From Planctomycetaceae bacterium (GTDB lineage Bacteria; Planctomycetota; Planctomycetia; Planctomycetales; Planctomycetaceae): a stretch of DNA of 33,592 bases. Below are positions 1-8,165 of the stretch, piece by piece. The DNA is taken from contig JAQWSQ010000033.1 in NCBI GenBank assembly GCA_029243145.1, positions 1 to 33,592 of the forward strand, written 5' to 3'. Each line of letters opens with the position of its first letter. Position 1 is the stretch's first letter. The position numbers and the translations under genes are program-made. The notes beneath the pieces were generated by a model. It did not search any database, was not told the origin of the DNA, and was given only the letters and a program-made list of their open reading frames with translations.

Positions 1-2
1 GT

Positions 3-563
3 GATGTGATCGATTCGCTCGACGACCTCAACATTGCGAATGACACGTTTGTCTTCTTTATGTCGGATAACGGAGCGTTCCGACTGAATCGTGCCGGACT
101 CGATGTCGGTATCAACACGCCTTTACGCAATGGTGGAGTCACTTGCTGGGAAGGGGGATTGCGTGTCCCCGCATTGGCTCGTTATCCCGGTCACATCAAA
201 CCAGGCGCCGTGATTGATGAACCACTTTGGTCTCCCGACCTATTTGTCGCGGCGGTCGAATTGGCCGCAGCGAAACTACCCGAAGACCGTGTTTTTGACG
301 GCAAGAATCCTCTGCCGATCTTGAGCAACAACGAATCGACGCCGCACGGATCGTTCTTCTTTCAATATCGCAATCACGCGGCATTGCGTAAGGGGGACTG
401 GAAGATCGTTCGTGAAAAGCCGGATCAACCGTGGCTACTGTTTAACCTGAATTCTGATCCTGAAGAGTCCCGCAATCTCGCCAAGACGCATCAGGAAAAA
501 GTCACCGAATTGACGAACTTAACACAACGATGGAGAGCCGGTTTTCCGTCCTCCAATCGATGA
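3..563 (+). CDS. Sulfatase, C-terminal part (5' truncated by window edge)
   Basis: This is the C-terminal part of a type I sulfatase, a secreted enzyme class that hydrolyses sulfate esters and is greatly expanded in planctomycetes. The reading frame is open from base 3 and enters from outside the window, so the GTG at 6 is not the real start. Visible family features are the metal-ligand stretch FFMSDNGA near the beginning, the following GGVTCWEGGLRVP segment typical of aryl-sulfatases, and the late ALRKGDWKIV and LFNLNSDPEESRNLA motifs that close the fold. The formylglycine signature (CxPxR) would lie upstream and cannot be checked. It converges on the lipoprotein gene on the other strand with only 12 bases between them. 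The substrate cannot be inferred from this fragment. Confidence 0.93.
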   Translation, partial: DVIDSLDDLNIANDTFVFFMSDNGAFRLNRAGLDVGINTPLRNGGVTCWEGGLRVPALARYPGHIKPGAVIDEPLWSPDLFVAAVELAAAKLPEDRVFDGKNPLPILSNNESTPHGSFFFQYRNHAALRKGDWKIVREKPDQPWLLFNLNSDPEESRNLAKTHQEKVTELTNLTQRWRAGFPSSNR

Positions 564-575
564 TCGATCAGGGGC

Positions 576-1049
576 TCACTTCTTGATTTTCAAATCGATG
601 GTCAAATTTGTGATGCCGGCGGGGCCAATTTGTTCGGTCATGAATGGGTTTCGAGAGTCGCGATAACGGGCTGGAATCATATTTTCAGCCATTACATCTG
701 CGGCAGAGGCTACTTCGGGAATCGGTTGCCCATCCGGCGTGACCATCTTCGAACAGGTCACCGCGTATTGCCCTTGAGGGCAGCCAACTCCCCCTTGGGC
801 GTATTCACAGACAAACTTACCCATGTCATCCGTCATGCCATACGAGACCTGACCTGATGTCGTTCCCATGGGTGATTGTGTCACGATGACACCCGCTGCG
901 GGTTTGCCGTTGATGTTGACCATCCCTTCGACCGGGACCAACTCGGGCGTTTCATAATCCGCGTCTGTTTGACCACAGCCGACACTCAGGCAACAAATCA
1001 AGGTACACAATAAGATGATCGGCCAAACCTGATTGATACGTTCAAACAT
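576..1049 (-). CDS. Small lipoprotein with carboxypeptidase-regulatory-like (transthyretin-like) domain
   Basis: Predicted 157-residue exported lipoprotein. The N-terminus MFERINQVW is followed by a hydrophobic stretch ending in the lipobox CLSVGC, so Cys24 or a neighbour should be acylated. The rest (VEGMVNINGKPAAGVIV, TDDMGKF, GQYAVTCSK) reads as one beta-sandwich of the carboxypeptidase-regulatory-like type, common in small planctomycete lipoproteins. I chose the ATG at 1049 because AGAAGGA precedes it by a few bases and the signal peptide starts there; the longer open frame to 1238 adds 63 residues of no secretory character. It lies downstream of, and in the same direction as, the DUF1559 gene, an arrangement often seen in planctomycetes. 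The exact function is unknown. Confidence 0.85.
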   Translation of the reverse strand: MFERINQVWPIILLCTLICCLSVGCGQTDADYETPELVPVEGMVNINGKPAAGVIVTQSPMGTTSGQVSYGMTDDMGKFVCEYAQGGVGCPQGQYAVTCSKMVTPDGQPIPEVASAADVMAENMIPARYRDSRNPFMTEQIGPAGITNLTIDLKIKK

Positions 1050-1143
1050 AACAACATCCTTCTGAGGAAAATCACGCTGGCGGGAAATGTCGCCCCGCCG
1101 AGCGTGGTGAGATTGAATGAGAGAGTCCACAAGAGAGCGAAAA

Positions 1144-2142
1144 TCAGAATTCGCCGATGACTTCGCCACCGGAAATCGTCGCGAGACTGGTACGAAGTGT
1201 GTTATCAATGTTCTCGGAGATAAAGCGAACCGCACCATCTCCCATCAGCACATGACAACCGCCGGTGTGCAAACTTCCCGGCGTTTGATGCTCCCCTAAA
1301 CGTCCGACTTGACGACGTGCCGGATTATGCGGTGGAGTTGTCCACACACAGCAAACCCAGTCGTTGATGAAACGACTTCCAGATGAGGCAATATCGACAC
1401 CAAGACCAACGTGGGCAATATATCCCCACTTGATGGCATCACCATCATCGATATCGAGAGTCGATTCAGACATGGCGACGGTGTTCGAGGTTCCGTCAGT
1501 AATGCTGCTCATCTTACTGTTGGAATTGATCCCAAAGAGCCGTCGGGAGTTATTTGCCTGTGTATACCAAGAATTATTATAAGAAGCAGACCATATTGAC
1601 AAGCCGTAACTCGAGCGTGCTCCCTGAAAGCCATTGGCGGCACTTGTTGTGGAGATTCCATAGGTATTATCTCCTACCGTATAAAAAGGATTACCATCAT
1701 CAGAGGGACACAGAAAGATGTCTAACTTTTCGGAAACCCATTGGTCGTTAGTGCCAGCAGCAGAGACGAGAACAGAACCGCTGCCGTTGTCACGATCTCC
1801 CGATGCAATATCGAAATCGAGATTATTGTACAGCGGGGCCTGATCCAAAAACGGCAGTAACATCGACAGACCGCTGGTATTCTTGATTGGATCGGCAGTT
1901 GCGTTTCCTCCCAAGCTGACCGAAGATCCGGCAAACGGGAAGACAGAATGAGTATCGTGGTAATTGTGTAATGCCAGCCCTAATTGCTTGAGTTTGTTCT
2001 TACAAGTCGAACGCCGGGCCGCTTCGCGGGCCTGTTGAACGGCGGGTAAGAGTAGCGCAACGAGGACGGCAATAATTGCAATCACAACAAGAAGTTCGAT
2101 CAGTGTGAAGCCTCGACGGCTTCGAGTGGCATTCGCGGGCAT
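1144..2142 (-). CDS. DUF1559 domain protein with prepilin-type N-terminal methylation motif
   Basis: 332-residue member of the DUF1559 family, found in many copies in planctomycetes. Near the N-terminus SRRGFTLIELLVVIAI is a prepilin peptidase site (G|FTLIE) followed by the hydrophobic pseudopilin helix, then [15 protein letters not shown] and [13 protein letters not shown], which mark the family. The C-terminus has the characteristic HTGGCHVLMGDGAVRFI motif. The protein is probably exported and processed like a type II secretion or type IV pilus pseudopilin, but the role of the large C-terminal domain is not established. The start at 2142 is supported by GGAGAG just upstream; the frame stays open to 2238 but that extension would put 32 residues before the prepilin leader. 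A small lipoprotein gene follows on the same strand 94 bases later. Confidence 0.93.
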   Translation of the reverse strand: MPANATRSRRGFTLIELLVVIAIIAVLVALLLPAVQQAREAARRSTCKNKLKQLGLALHNYHDTHSVFPFAGSSVSLGGNATADPIKNTSGLSMLLPFLDQAPLYNNLDFDIASGDRDNGSGSVLVSAAGTNDQWVSEKLDIFLCPSDDGNPFYTVGDNTYGISTTSAANGFQGARSSYGLSIWSASYNNSWYTQANNSRRLFGINSNSKMSSITDGTSNTVAMSESTLDIDDGDAIKWGYIAHVGLGVDIASSGSRFINDWVCCVWTTPPHNPARRQVGRLGEHQTPGSLHTGGCHVLMGDGAVRFISENIDNTLRTSLATISGGEVIGEF

Positions 2143-2609
2143 GGTCTCTCCAAATATTTCACGGAGGGTATTCACACCGGTGGCGAGCACAACATCGGGA
2201 GAATGAAACTTGGCGGGTTGGTTAAGGAATCGCTGCAATCAGGAAGGTAAACAGGTTTCGAATGCTGGCGGGACCCCTTAACCGTCTCTGAGTAATCTAT
2301 TTTCACGAAGCGTGCCAATTTGATCTTGGGTGATCAATAGTTGCGGTTCCAAAGTGACTCCAAAGAATTTGCACCGCTGAAATTAAAGCACTTTCACGTT
2401 GTTTGATGCTATTTTCTTCACCCACAAAATCGGATCTCTCGATCATTGCTGCCCCGATAAGGTTTTTCCAGGTGCGACTTCTGTTCGCGTTTCTGCGCAA
2501 TTTTTCATCAGATACAAACCATTAGCGACAAGAACAGCCATCAGACAGGAATGCGGGAATCAGTTTTGTTAGTTTATGAAGCGACAATTTCAAGTAATCA
2601 CAAACGCTC
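2143..2609. other. Intergenic region, divergent promoters expected
   Basis: This gap separates the minus-strand DUF1559 gene from the plus-strand Sua5 gene, so promoters for both should lie here. I see no convincing -35/-10 pair, no strong hairpin and no gene remnant on either strand. An open frame at 2303-2500 on the minus strand has no family character and no ribosome-binding site. Confidence 0.5.
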
Positions 2610-3590
2610 ATGACCGCATCCCTCGGAACCGACATCAATCACGCAGCCCAACTTCTCCGCGCGGGAAGTCTGGTCGCGTTCGCCACAGAAACGGTCTACG
2701 GCCTCGGTGCGGATGCCACCAATGTCGATGCCGTCGCGAAAGTCTTTGCCGCCAAAGGTCGCCCGACTTTCGATCCGCTCATCGTACATCTCGCCGGCGT
2801 CGACCAGCTTGCGTCTGTTGTCGCCACAATCCCCGACGCTGCACAAAAATTGATGGACTTCTTCTGGCCGGGCCCGATGACATTGTTATTCCCCAAAAAG
2901 TCGCTCATTCCCGATCTGGTGACCGCAGGGCTGGAAACGGTCGCCGTCCGCATCCCGTCTCATCCACTCGCGTTAGAACTTTTGAAAGCGGCCGACGTTC
3001 CTGTGGCGGCCCCCAGCGCCAACAAATTTGGCTCCATCAGTCCTACGACCGCACAGCATGTTGCTGATCAGTTGGGAGATGAAGTCGATTATATCCTCGA
3101 CGGCGGTTCCTGCTCTGTCGGTCTTGAATCAACCATCGTCAGTTGCCTATCCGACAATATTGAAGTGCTACGACTCGGCGGCTTATCCGTCGAACAGATT
3201 GAGGCGGTTATTGGTCCTGTCACACTGAAACAAGCCAGCAGTGATCCCGGCAAACAGGCCGAAGAATCCAGCGCCCAACTCGCTCCCGGTATGCTCAAAC
3301 GGCATTACGCCCCTAATAAATTACTTGTTGTTGTTGATTCGTTATCAGACATCGAACTGCAACCCGCCGATGTTCTGCTGTTGCCGTGGGAATTAGTAAA
3401 TGTCCCCAAAGATCTTCATCAGGAAATATTGTCCGAGAGGCAAGACCTGACGGAGTGTGCGGCTCACTTTTTCTCGGCACTCAGACGACTCGACGCGAGT
3501 GACGCCGACCGAATCGTGGCGGTCCGGTTTCCCGAGGAAGGACTCGGCCGCGCGCTCAATGATCGGCTAGAAAGAGCATCAGCACGATGA
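2610..3590 (+). CDS. sua5: L-threonylcarbamoyladenylate synthase (Sua5 type)
   Basis: Makes threonylcarbamoyl-AMP from threonine, bicarbonate and ATP, the first step of the universal t6A37 modification of ANN-decoding tRNAs. The N-terminal YrdC/TsaC domain (about residues 10-200) shows GSLVAFATETVYGLGADA, KGRPTFDPLIVHL, FWPGPMTLLF, VAVRIPSHPLAL and APSANKFGSISPTTA. A linker with LAPGMLKRHYAP introduces a C-terminal Sua5 domain, so at 326 residues this is the long Sua5 form rather than the short TsaC. The start is the ATG shown; no clear Shine-Dalgarno precedes it. The stop overlaps the next gene by four bases (ATGA), implying translational coupling to a cobalamin-binding-type protein. Confidence 0.95.
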   Translation: MTASLGTDINHAAQLLRAGSLVAFATETVYGLGADATNVDAVAKVFAAKGRPTFDPLIVHLAGVDQLASVVATIPDAAQKLMDFFWPGPMTLLFPKKSLIPDLVTAGLETVAVRIPSHPLALELLKAADVPVAAPSANKFGSISPTTAQHVADQLGDEVDYILDGGSCSVGLESTIVSCLSDNIEVLRLGGLSVEQIEAVIGPVTLKQASSDPGKQAEESSAQLAPGMLKRHYAPNKLLVVVDSLSDIELQPADVLLLPWELVNVPKDLHQEILSERQDLTECAAHFFSALRRLDASDADRIVAVRFPEEGLGRALNDRLERASAR

Positions 3591-4525
3591 CAAAACACCG
3601 CATCATCTCACTCATCCCCTCGGCAACAGAAATCGTCTGCGCATTGGGACAACGCGAGCAACTCGTCGGTCGTTCGCACGAATGCGATGTCCCGGCTGAC
3701 GTTGCCTCTCTGCCAATTTGTTGTCAGCCCACTATCGATATTAATGCCACCAGCGCAGAAATCAACCGGCAAGTCTCTCAACGATTGCAAGACGCGGTCT
3801 CGATTTTCAAGGTTGATCGACCATTGCTGGCAGATCTGGAGCCGACGGTCATCATCACACAAACTCAGTGCGATGTCTGTGCGGTCGATCTCTCGGAAGT
3901 CGAGAAAACATTGTGCGAGACTCTGCCCACGAACCCGCAACTGGTCGCCTGCGAACCTCACGCCTTAAAAAACATTTATGACGACATCCGTAAAATCGGA
4001 GAAGCCATCGGTGCGAATCGACAGGCATTCGAATTAGTCTTACAACTCGAAACACGGTTGATGTCGCTCCATAAAAAAACATCTTTACGCGAAGATCGTC
4101 CCAGAGTCGTTTGCATCGAATGGATTGAACCGCCGATGGCGGCTGGTAACTGGGTTCCCGAATTGGTCGAGATTGCTGGCGGAATGAATCTGTTCGGATC
4201 GGCAGGCCAACATTCTCCGTGGCTCGATTGGAACGTGTTTCTAGAGAGTGATCCCGACGTGATCATCATCGTGCCGTGCGGTTTTGAAATTGAACGGACA
4301 AAAATCGAGTTGGAGCCGTTGTTATCTCGACCGGGCTGGCAAAATCTTTCTGCCGTCAAAAATAAACGAGTCGCCATTGCCGATGGTCACAACTTCTTCA
4401 ATCGTCCGGGACCGCGCGTCGTTGACTCGGCAGAGATCATCGCGGAAATCCTACATCCGGGAGAAATTGATTGTGGACATCGGGGAACTGGCTGGATTCC
4501 GCTCGAAAATTTAGTCAGGATGTAA
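3587..4525 (+). CDS. BtuF-like periplasmic-binding-fold protein (cobalamin/iron-chelate type), no signal peptide
   Basis: 312-residue protein of the type III substrate-binding family (Peripla_BP_2), related to BtuF-like cobalamin-binding proteins. RIISLIPSATEIVCALG and LVGRSHECDVP at the start, PTVIITQTQCDVCAV in the middle and ESDPDVIIIVPCGF plus NKRVAIADGHNFFNRPGPRVVDSAE near the end are typical. The N-terminus shows no signal peptide or lipobox, so as annotated it would stay in the cytoplasm, unlike transporter-associated BtuF. No permease or ATPase gene is near. It overlaps the Sua5 gene by ATGA and is probably co-translated with it. Whether it binds a corrinoid or something else cannot be told from sequence alone. 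Confidence 0.85.
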   Translation: MTKHRIISLIPSATEIVCALGQREQLVGRSHECDVPADVASLPICCQPTIDINATSAEINRQVSQRLQDAVSIFKVDRPLLADLEPTVIITQTQCDVCAVDLSEVEKTLCETLPTNPQLVACEPHALKNIYDDIRKIGEAIGANRQAFELVLQLETRLMSLHKKTSLREDRPRVVCIEWIEPPMAAGNWVPELVEIAGGMNLFGSAGQHSPWLDWNVFLESDPDVIIIVPCGFEIERTKIELEPLLSRPGWQNLSAVKNKRVAIADGHNFFNRPGPRVVDSAEIIAEILHPGEIDCGHRGTGWIPLENLVRM

Positions 4526-4543
4526 GAAGTCGTCGAACTCCGG

Positions 4544-4735
4544 GTGGCTGGGGCGTTTACAGGCTTACGAAATTTATGACACAAACTGATGGTCTAAAAC
4601 CAAAATCAGATCGTCAGCCTCCATAGCCCCAGAACGGTGCCAATTTCTGGGGCTGTGAACCCAAACCTGATTAAACAAGTTTTAGGGTAAAATTCCTATG
4701 ACTGTGAACTGCGAGCGTCTAATCGCCCCAGCCAC
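4544..4735. repeat. Intergenic element bounded by 12-bp inverted repeats, with an internal hairpin
   Basis: GTGGCTGGGGCG at 4544-4555 is exactly inverted as CGCCCCAGCCAC at 4724-4735. Inside, AGCCCCAGAA and TTCTGGGGCT form a perfect 10-bp stem around a 10-base loop (about 4625-4655). A related hairpin and the same GTGGCTGGGGC box recur at 7522-7637. The element sits between the BtuF-like gene and the NHL-repeat gene. It has no coding capacity and may be a MITE-like or REP-like repeat; the hairpin may also slow transcription out of the upstream gene, although no U-tract follows. Confidence 0.6.
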
Positions 4736-4764
4736 ACGTCGAATATCAAAAGAAGCCAGACATA

Positions 4765-5865
4765 ATGAACCGCGCTCGAACTTTCTCAATCGTTATCCTA
4801 CTGATTTGTGGCTTATTCGCTGTCGGCCCTTTCGCTGAGGCCGGTGAAGTCGTCACGCTGGCCGGGAATGGAACCAGTGGCAAAACCGGCGATGACGGCC
4901 CCGCTTCCAAAGCCACCGTCGGTGGACCGTTCGGAGTCGCCATCGGACCCGACAACGGACTCTATATCTGCGAAACCACCACACACGTCATTCGTCGCAT
5001 CGATCCAAAATCGGGGGTCATCACAACGGTCGCAGGCACTGGGGAAAAAGGATACAGCGGTGATGGTGGACCGGCTCTCGAAGCAAAACTGAATGAGCCG
5101 TACGAAGTCCGGTTTGACGCCGATGGCAATATCTACTTCGTCGAAATGATCAATCACATCGTTCGCAAAGTGGATGCCAAGACCCAACAGATATCGACCA
5201 TCGCGGGTAACGGAAAGAAAGGATTTTCTGGAGACGGCGGCCCCGCCATCAAAGCGACCATGAATCGTCCCCACTCCATCGCACTCGATTTCGACAACAA
5301 CCTCTACATCTGCGACATCGGCAATCACCGTATCCGCAAAGTTGATCTGAAGACCGGCGTCATCAGTACCTTTTCAGGAACCGGCGAAAAAAAGAACACT
5401 CCCGACGGAGCACCCGTTGCGGGCACACCTCTGAAGGGACCACGGGCGCTCGATTTTGATGGCGATCATTCACTCTATCTCGCCTTGCGAGAAGGGAACG
5501 CCGTCTACCGAATCGATCTGGAATCGATGACACTGAATCATCTGGGTGGCACGGGGAAAACCGGCTACACCGGAGACGGAGGACCGGCCAAGAAAGCCGA
5601 TCTCTCTGGCCCCAAAGGAATCTCGCTCGGCACCAACGGAGACATTTATCTCGCCGATACCGAGAGTCACACCATTCGTGTCATCCTACAAGAAACCGGA
5701 ATCATCAAGACAATTGTCGGCAACGGCAAAAAAGGCGATGGCCCGGACGGCGATCCCCTCAACTGTAAAATGAACCGACCGCACGGAATTTTTGTAGATG
5801 CGGTCGGAAATGTGTACATTGGAGACAGCTCAAATCATCGAGTGCGGATGTATCTGCCGAAATAG
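4765..5865 (+). CDS. Secreted NHL-repeat beta-propeller protein
   Basis: 366 residues with a Sec signal peptide (hydrophobic SIVILLICGLFAVG, likely cleavage after AEA at about residue 26). The mature protein is about six near-regular repeats, each with an AGNGxxGxxGDGGPA-like stretch, an RPHSIALD-like strand, NLYICDIGNHRIRKVD and then ISTFSG, which is the NHL pattern that folds into a six-bladed propeller. Such propellers usually bind proteins, carbohydrate or RNA; no catalytic residues are evident and no ligand can be named. It stands alone on the plus strand between two repeat-bearing gaps. The start is the ATG directly before the signal peptide. Confidence 0.9.
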   Translation: MNRARTFSIVILLICGLFAVGPFAEAGEVVTLAGNGTSGKTGDDGPASKATVGGPFGVAIGPDNGLYICETTTHVIRRIDPKSGVITTVAGTGEKGYSGDGGPALEAKLNEPYEVRFDADGNIYFVEMINHIVRKVDAKTQQISTIAGNGKKGFSGDGGPAIKATMNRPHSIALDFDNNLYICDIGNHRIRKVDLKTGVISTFSGTGEKKNTPDGAPVAGTPLKGPRALDFDGDHSLYLALREGNAVYRIDLESMTLNHLGGTGKTGYTGDGGPAKKADLSGPKGISLGTNGDIYLADTESHTIRVILQETGIIKTIVGNGKKGDGPDGDPLNCKMNRPHGIFVDAVGNVYIGDSSNHRVRMYLPK

Positions 5866-6305
5866 TTTTGAGTGTTCAGTTTTTAGTTTTAAGTATCCAC
5901 TCAACAAGCCCATCGACGATCACTGACAGCCAAAAATATGGTTCATCCAGGTTTTGCGTATTCATCCTGAAGATTGAGATAAAGCGGACATGTCTTTCCC
6001 ACGCTGGGAAATTCAGCATGTTGGCAACTTCTCAATCGCAGGATGAAGTAACGAACAGGTAGCTGGATTCGCAAGAATTCAGACGAAATGCGGGGACAGC
6101 GTGGTCCTTCTGAACTCTTGCGAGTTCAGCTACGGGCGAGGAACAATAAAATCAAGACATTGAAGCGAACTACTTATAGATATCGAAACGAAAGAGAATT
6201 CGAACCGAAACTCCTATCGCCCCATCAGACTGAATACGCATTCGTCGGATGAACCAAAAATATTCTATGAAGACACATAACTTAACACACTCTGGAGAAT
6301 TTCAG
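5866..6305. other. Intergenic region carrying a REPIN-like repeat
   Basis: Between the NHL and FG-GAP genes. Apart from the repeat at 6033-6140 (listed separately) I see no coding remnant. A short open frame (5868-6062) has no family character. Confidence 0.5.
6033..6140. repeat. REPIN-like palindromic repeat, copy 1
   Basis: About 108 bp, matching 31509-31618 over its whole length with scattered substitutions. The outer arms, 6059-6083 and 6109-6133, are inverted copies of each other with 22 of 25 bases matching. Each arm is itself palindromic: CTGAACTC-TTGC-GAGTTCAG at 6110-6129 is a perfect 8-bp stem, and CTGGATTC-GCAA-GAATTCAG in the left arm is nearly so. Two inverted REP-type hairpins around a short spacer is the architecture of REPINs (REP doublets), which are moved in trans by RAYT transposases in other bacteria. 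No RAYT gene is in the window. Confidence 0.75.
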
Positions 6306-7511
6306 ATGACTACCCGGACATTGCTGCTCACCGCCCTGCTCTCGTTGATCTCATCGACGGCATTCGCCCAAGCGATCAATTGGGAACGTCACCTGATCGA
6401 TTACACCTTCCGTTCGGAAGGAGTGACCGCGGGCGACTTCAACAAAGACGGCAAGATGGATATTGCCGCCGGCGATGTCTGGTACTCGGCTCCCGATTGG
6501 CAGGTTCACGAGATTCGTCCGGTCGGTCAATACTACTACTTCAAAGGGTACAGCAACTCATTCGCGAATTGGACCTACGACATCAACGCCGACGGTTGGG
6601 ACGACATCATCGTTGCCGGTTTTCCCGGTGCTCCCTTCCATTGGTACGAAAACCCCAAAGGTGAAAAAGGTCACTGGGCCGAACATGTCATCTGGCATTC
6701 GATCTGTAACGAGACACCACTCTTTCAGGACATTACAGGAGACGGCAAGCCGGAAATCATTCTCGGCACGCAACCCGAAGCCCAGATGGGTTATCTCGAA
6801 ATTCCCGAACCCAAAATGGCCGACAAAAAGTGGGACTTCGTCGCCATCAGTGAACCGGGAGATCCGGGCAAAAACGGAACCTTCAAGTATTATCACGGCC
6901 TAGGCACCGGAGACATCAACGGCGACGGACGCAAAGACGTGATCATCCCTCACGGCTGGTGGGAAGCCCCGAAAGACCTGGCCGAACGTCCTTGGAAATT
7001 TCACCCACTGGTCTTAAGTGAGAGTGGTGCTGGAGACTCCAATAAAGCCGCCGACATTCATGTGGAAGATCTCGATATGGACGGCGACAACGACATCATG
7101 ATGAGTTCGGCACACGCCTTTGGTGTCTGGTGGTTTGAAAACAAAGGAGACAACAAAGAATTCCAGTATCATCTGATCGATGGCAGTAACTCGCAAACTC
7201 ACGCTTTAGTCTTCGCCGACATCAATAACGATGGCCAGAAAGATCTCGTCACCGGCAAACGCTTCTTCGCTCATCAAGGAAACGATCCCGGCGGCAAAGA
7301 AGCCGTGCTGATGTATTGGTATGAGATCACACGAACTGCGGGACAAGCCCCCACGTTCACTCGTCACGACATCGCACCGGCCTTCGACACCGGCATCGGC
7401 ACCCAGTTTCAGGTGATCGATTTCAATGGCGACAAACACCTCGATTTGGTCCTGTCGAACAAAAACGGCGTGAACCTGATCCTGCAAAAGGTGTCTAAAC
7501 CGAAGAGGTAA
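6306..7511 (+). CDS. Secreted FG-GAP/VCBS repeat protein
   Basis: 401-residue exported protein. A signal peptide (TLLLTALLSLISSTAFA, cleavage near residue 21) precedes repeats with the calcium-binding signature DxNxDGxxD: DFNKDGKMD, DINADGWDD, DITGDGKPE, DINGDGRKD, DLDMDGDND, DINNDGQKD and DFNGDKHLD. This is the FG-GAP/VCBS beta-propeller pattern, with seven visible blades and intervening WYEN or WWFEN segments. Such proteins are common in planctomycetes and are thought to bind ligands at the cell surface or outside it. The ATG at 6306 is preferred because GGAG lies about nine bases before it and the signal peptide begins there; the frame extends back to 6249 without secretory character. Confidence 0.9.
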   Translation: MTTRTLLLTALLSLISSTAFAQAINWERHLIDYTFRSEGVTAGDFNKDGKMDIAAGDVWYSAPDWQVHEIRPVGQYYYFKGYSNSFANWTYDINADGWDDIIVAGFPGAPFHWYENPKGEKGHWAEHVIWHSICNETPLFQDITGDGKPEIILGTQPEAQMGYLEIPEPKMADKKWDFVAISEPGDPGKNGTFKYYHGLGTGDINGDGRKDVIIPHGWWEAPKDLAERPWKFHPLVLSESGAGDSNKAADIHVEDLDMDGDNDIMMSSAHAFGVWWFENKGDNKEFQYHLIDGSNSQTHALVFADINNDGQKDLVTGKRFFAHQGNDPGGKEAVLMYWYEITRTAGQAPTFTRHDIAPAFDTGIGTQFQVIDFNGDKHLDLVLSNKNGVNLILQKVSKPKR

Positions 7512-7521
7512 TCGATTTCCC

Positions 7522-7716
7522 CATAGCCCTTCTGCGCAAGCAGATGGGGCTGTGCCCGCTGAACGATGTGCTTTTTAAACTTTCTTCGTAGGCCGAAACT
7601 CCGTGTCGGCATGTTTGATATTGTGGGTGGCTGGGGCTCTCATCAGTTTGGAATGAAGGTCGAACTCTAAATTCCCATGCCGTCTTCGTAATTCGGTACG
7701 CAAGCATGGCCCCAGA
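7522..7716. repeat. Hairpin repeat related to the 4.5-4.7 kb element
   Basis: CATAGCCC at 7522 and GGGGCTGTG at 7546-7554 enclose a stem-loop (CTGC-GCAA-GCAG core at 7532-7543), mirroring the CATAGCCCC...GGGGCTGTG hairpin near 4621-4660. The box GTGGCTGGGGC recurs at 7627-7637, and ATGGCCCCAGATG near 7706-7718 resembles its inverted partner. This follows directly on the FG-GAP stop codon and may act as a transcription barrier. No protein is encoded. Confidence 0.5.
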
Positions 7717-7724
7717 TGAAAGCG

Positions 7725-7910
7725 ATTGACTCACGCAGAGTCGCGAAGACGCAGAGAAAAAAAACTTACCACGAATGACTCGAATCAAACGAATGGCATT
7801 TATTAATAAAGTGGCAAAACTGGGTGGCGGTGGGCGCTCCGTGGAACGGAAGCCCCCGCAAATTGTCAATGAAGTTTTTAACCGCGGATGAACTGATATC
7901 ACGGAAATCC
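7725..7910. repeat. Patchwork of short degenerate repeats upstream of tRNA-Leu
   Basis: Three familiar-looking intergenic motifs follow one another: CACGCAGAGTCGCGAAGACG (7732), CCACGAATGACTCGAATC (7771) and AACCGCGGATGAACTGATATC (about 7879). Similar 10-12-bp periodic motifs occur between genes in many planctomycetes and other environmental bacteria. The open frame at 7495-7965 on the minus strand is only a translation of these repeats and is not listed as a gene. Confidence 0.45.
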
Positions 7911-7944
7911 CGGGGAGAACTCCCCGAAAATCACTCCGGGTCAC

Positions 7945-7973
7945 TTGCCGAGGAGCGGGAAACAACTTAGATT
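7945..7973 (+). promoter_or_regulatory. Candidate sigma70-type promoter of tRNA-Leu
   Basis: TTGCCG (7945-7950) and TAGATT (7968-7973) are separated by exactly 17 bases and would start transcription about five bases before the tRNA. Each box matches four of six consensus bases, so the spacing and position carry most of the weight. Confidence 0.35.
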
Positions 7974-7983
7974 TATGGCATCT

Positions 7984-8068
<85 letters not shown>

Positions 8069-8079
8069 CTCTTATTGAC

Positions 8080-8124
8080 AAACGACTGACGGCGATCGGG
8101 ACTTCCCGGTCGTCGTTTCGTTTT
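8080..8124 (+). terminator. Rho-independent terminator after tRNA-Leu
   Basis: AAACGAC (8080-8086) pairs with GTCGTTT (8112-8118), and inside it GATCGGG pairs with CCCGGTC (one G-U pair) around ACTT. A short T-run follows at 8121-8124. It lies 12 bases after the tRNA. Confidence 0.65.
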
Positions 8125-8165
8125 GTGCAGGGAACAACAGATTGGCAATAATTGGAGTAGAAATA

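Noticed and set aside
2303..2500. 65-residue open frame on the minus strand
   Set aside because: No ribosome-binding site, no family character; ordinary chance open frame between divergent genes.
7495..7965. 156-residue open frame on the minus strand
   Set aside because: It translates the stacked intergenic repeats (for example RLIRVIRGKFFFSASSRLCV), a known kind of spurious protein.
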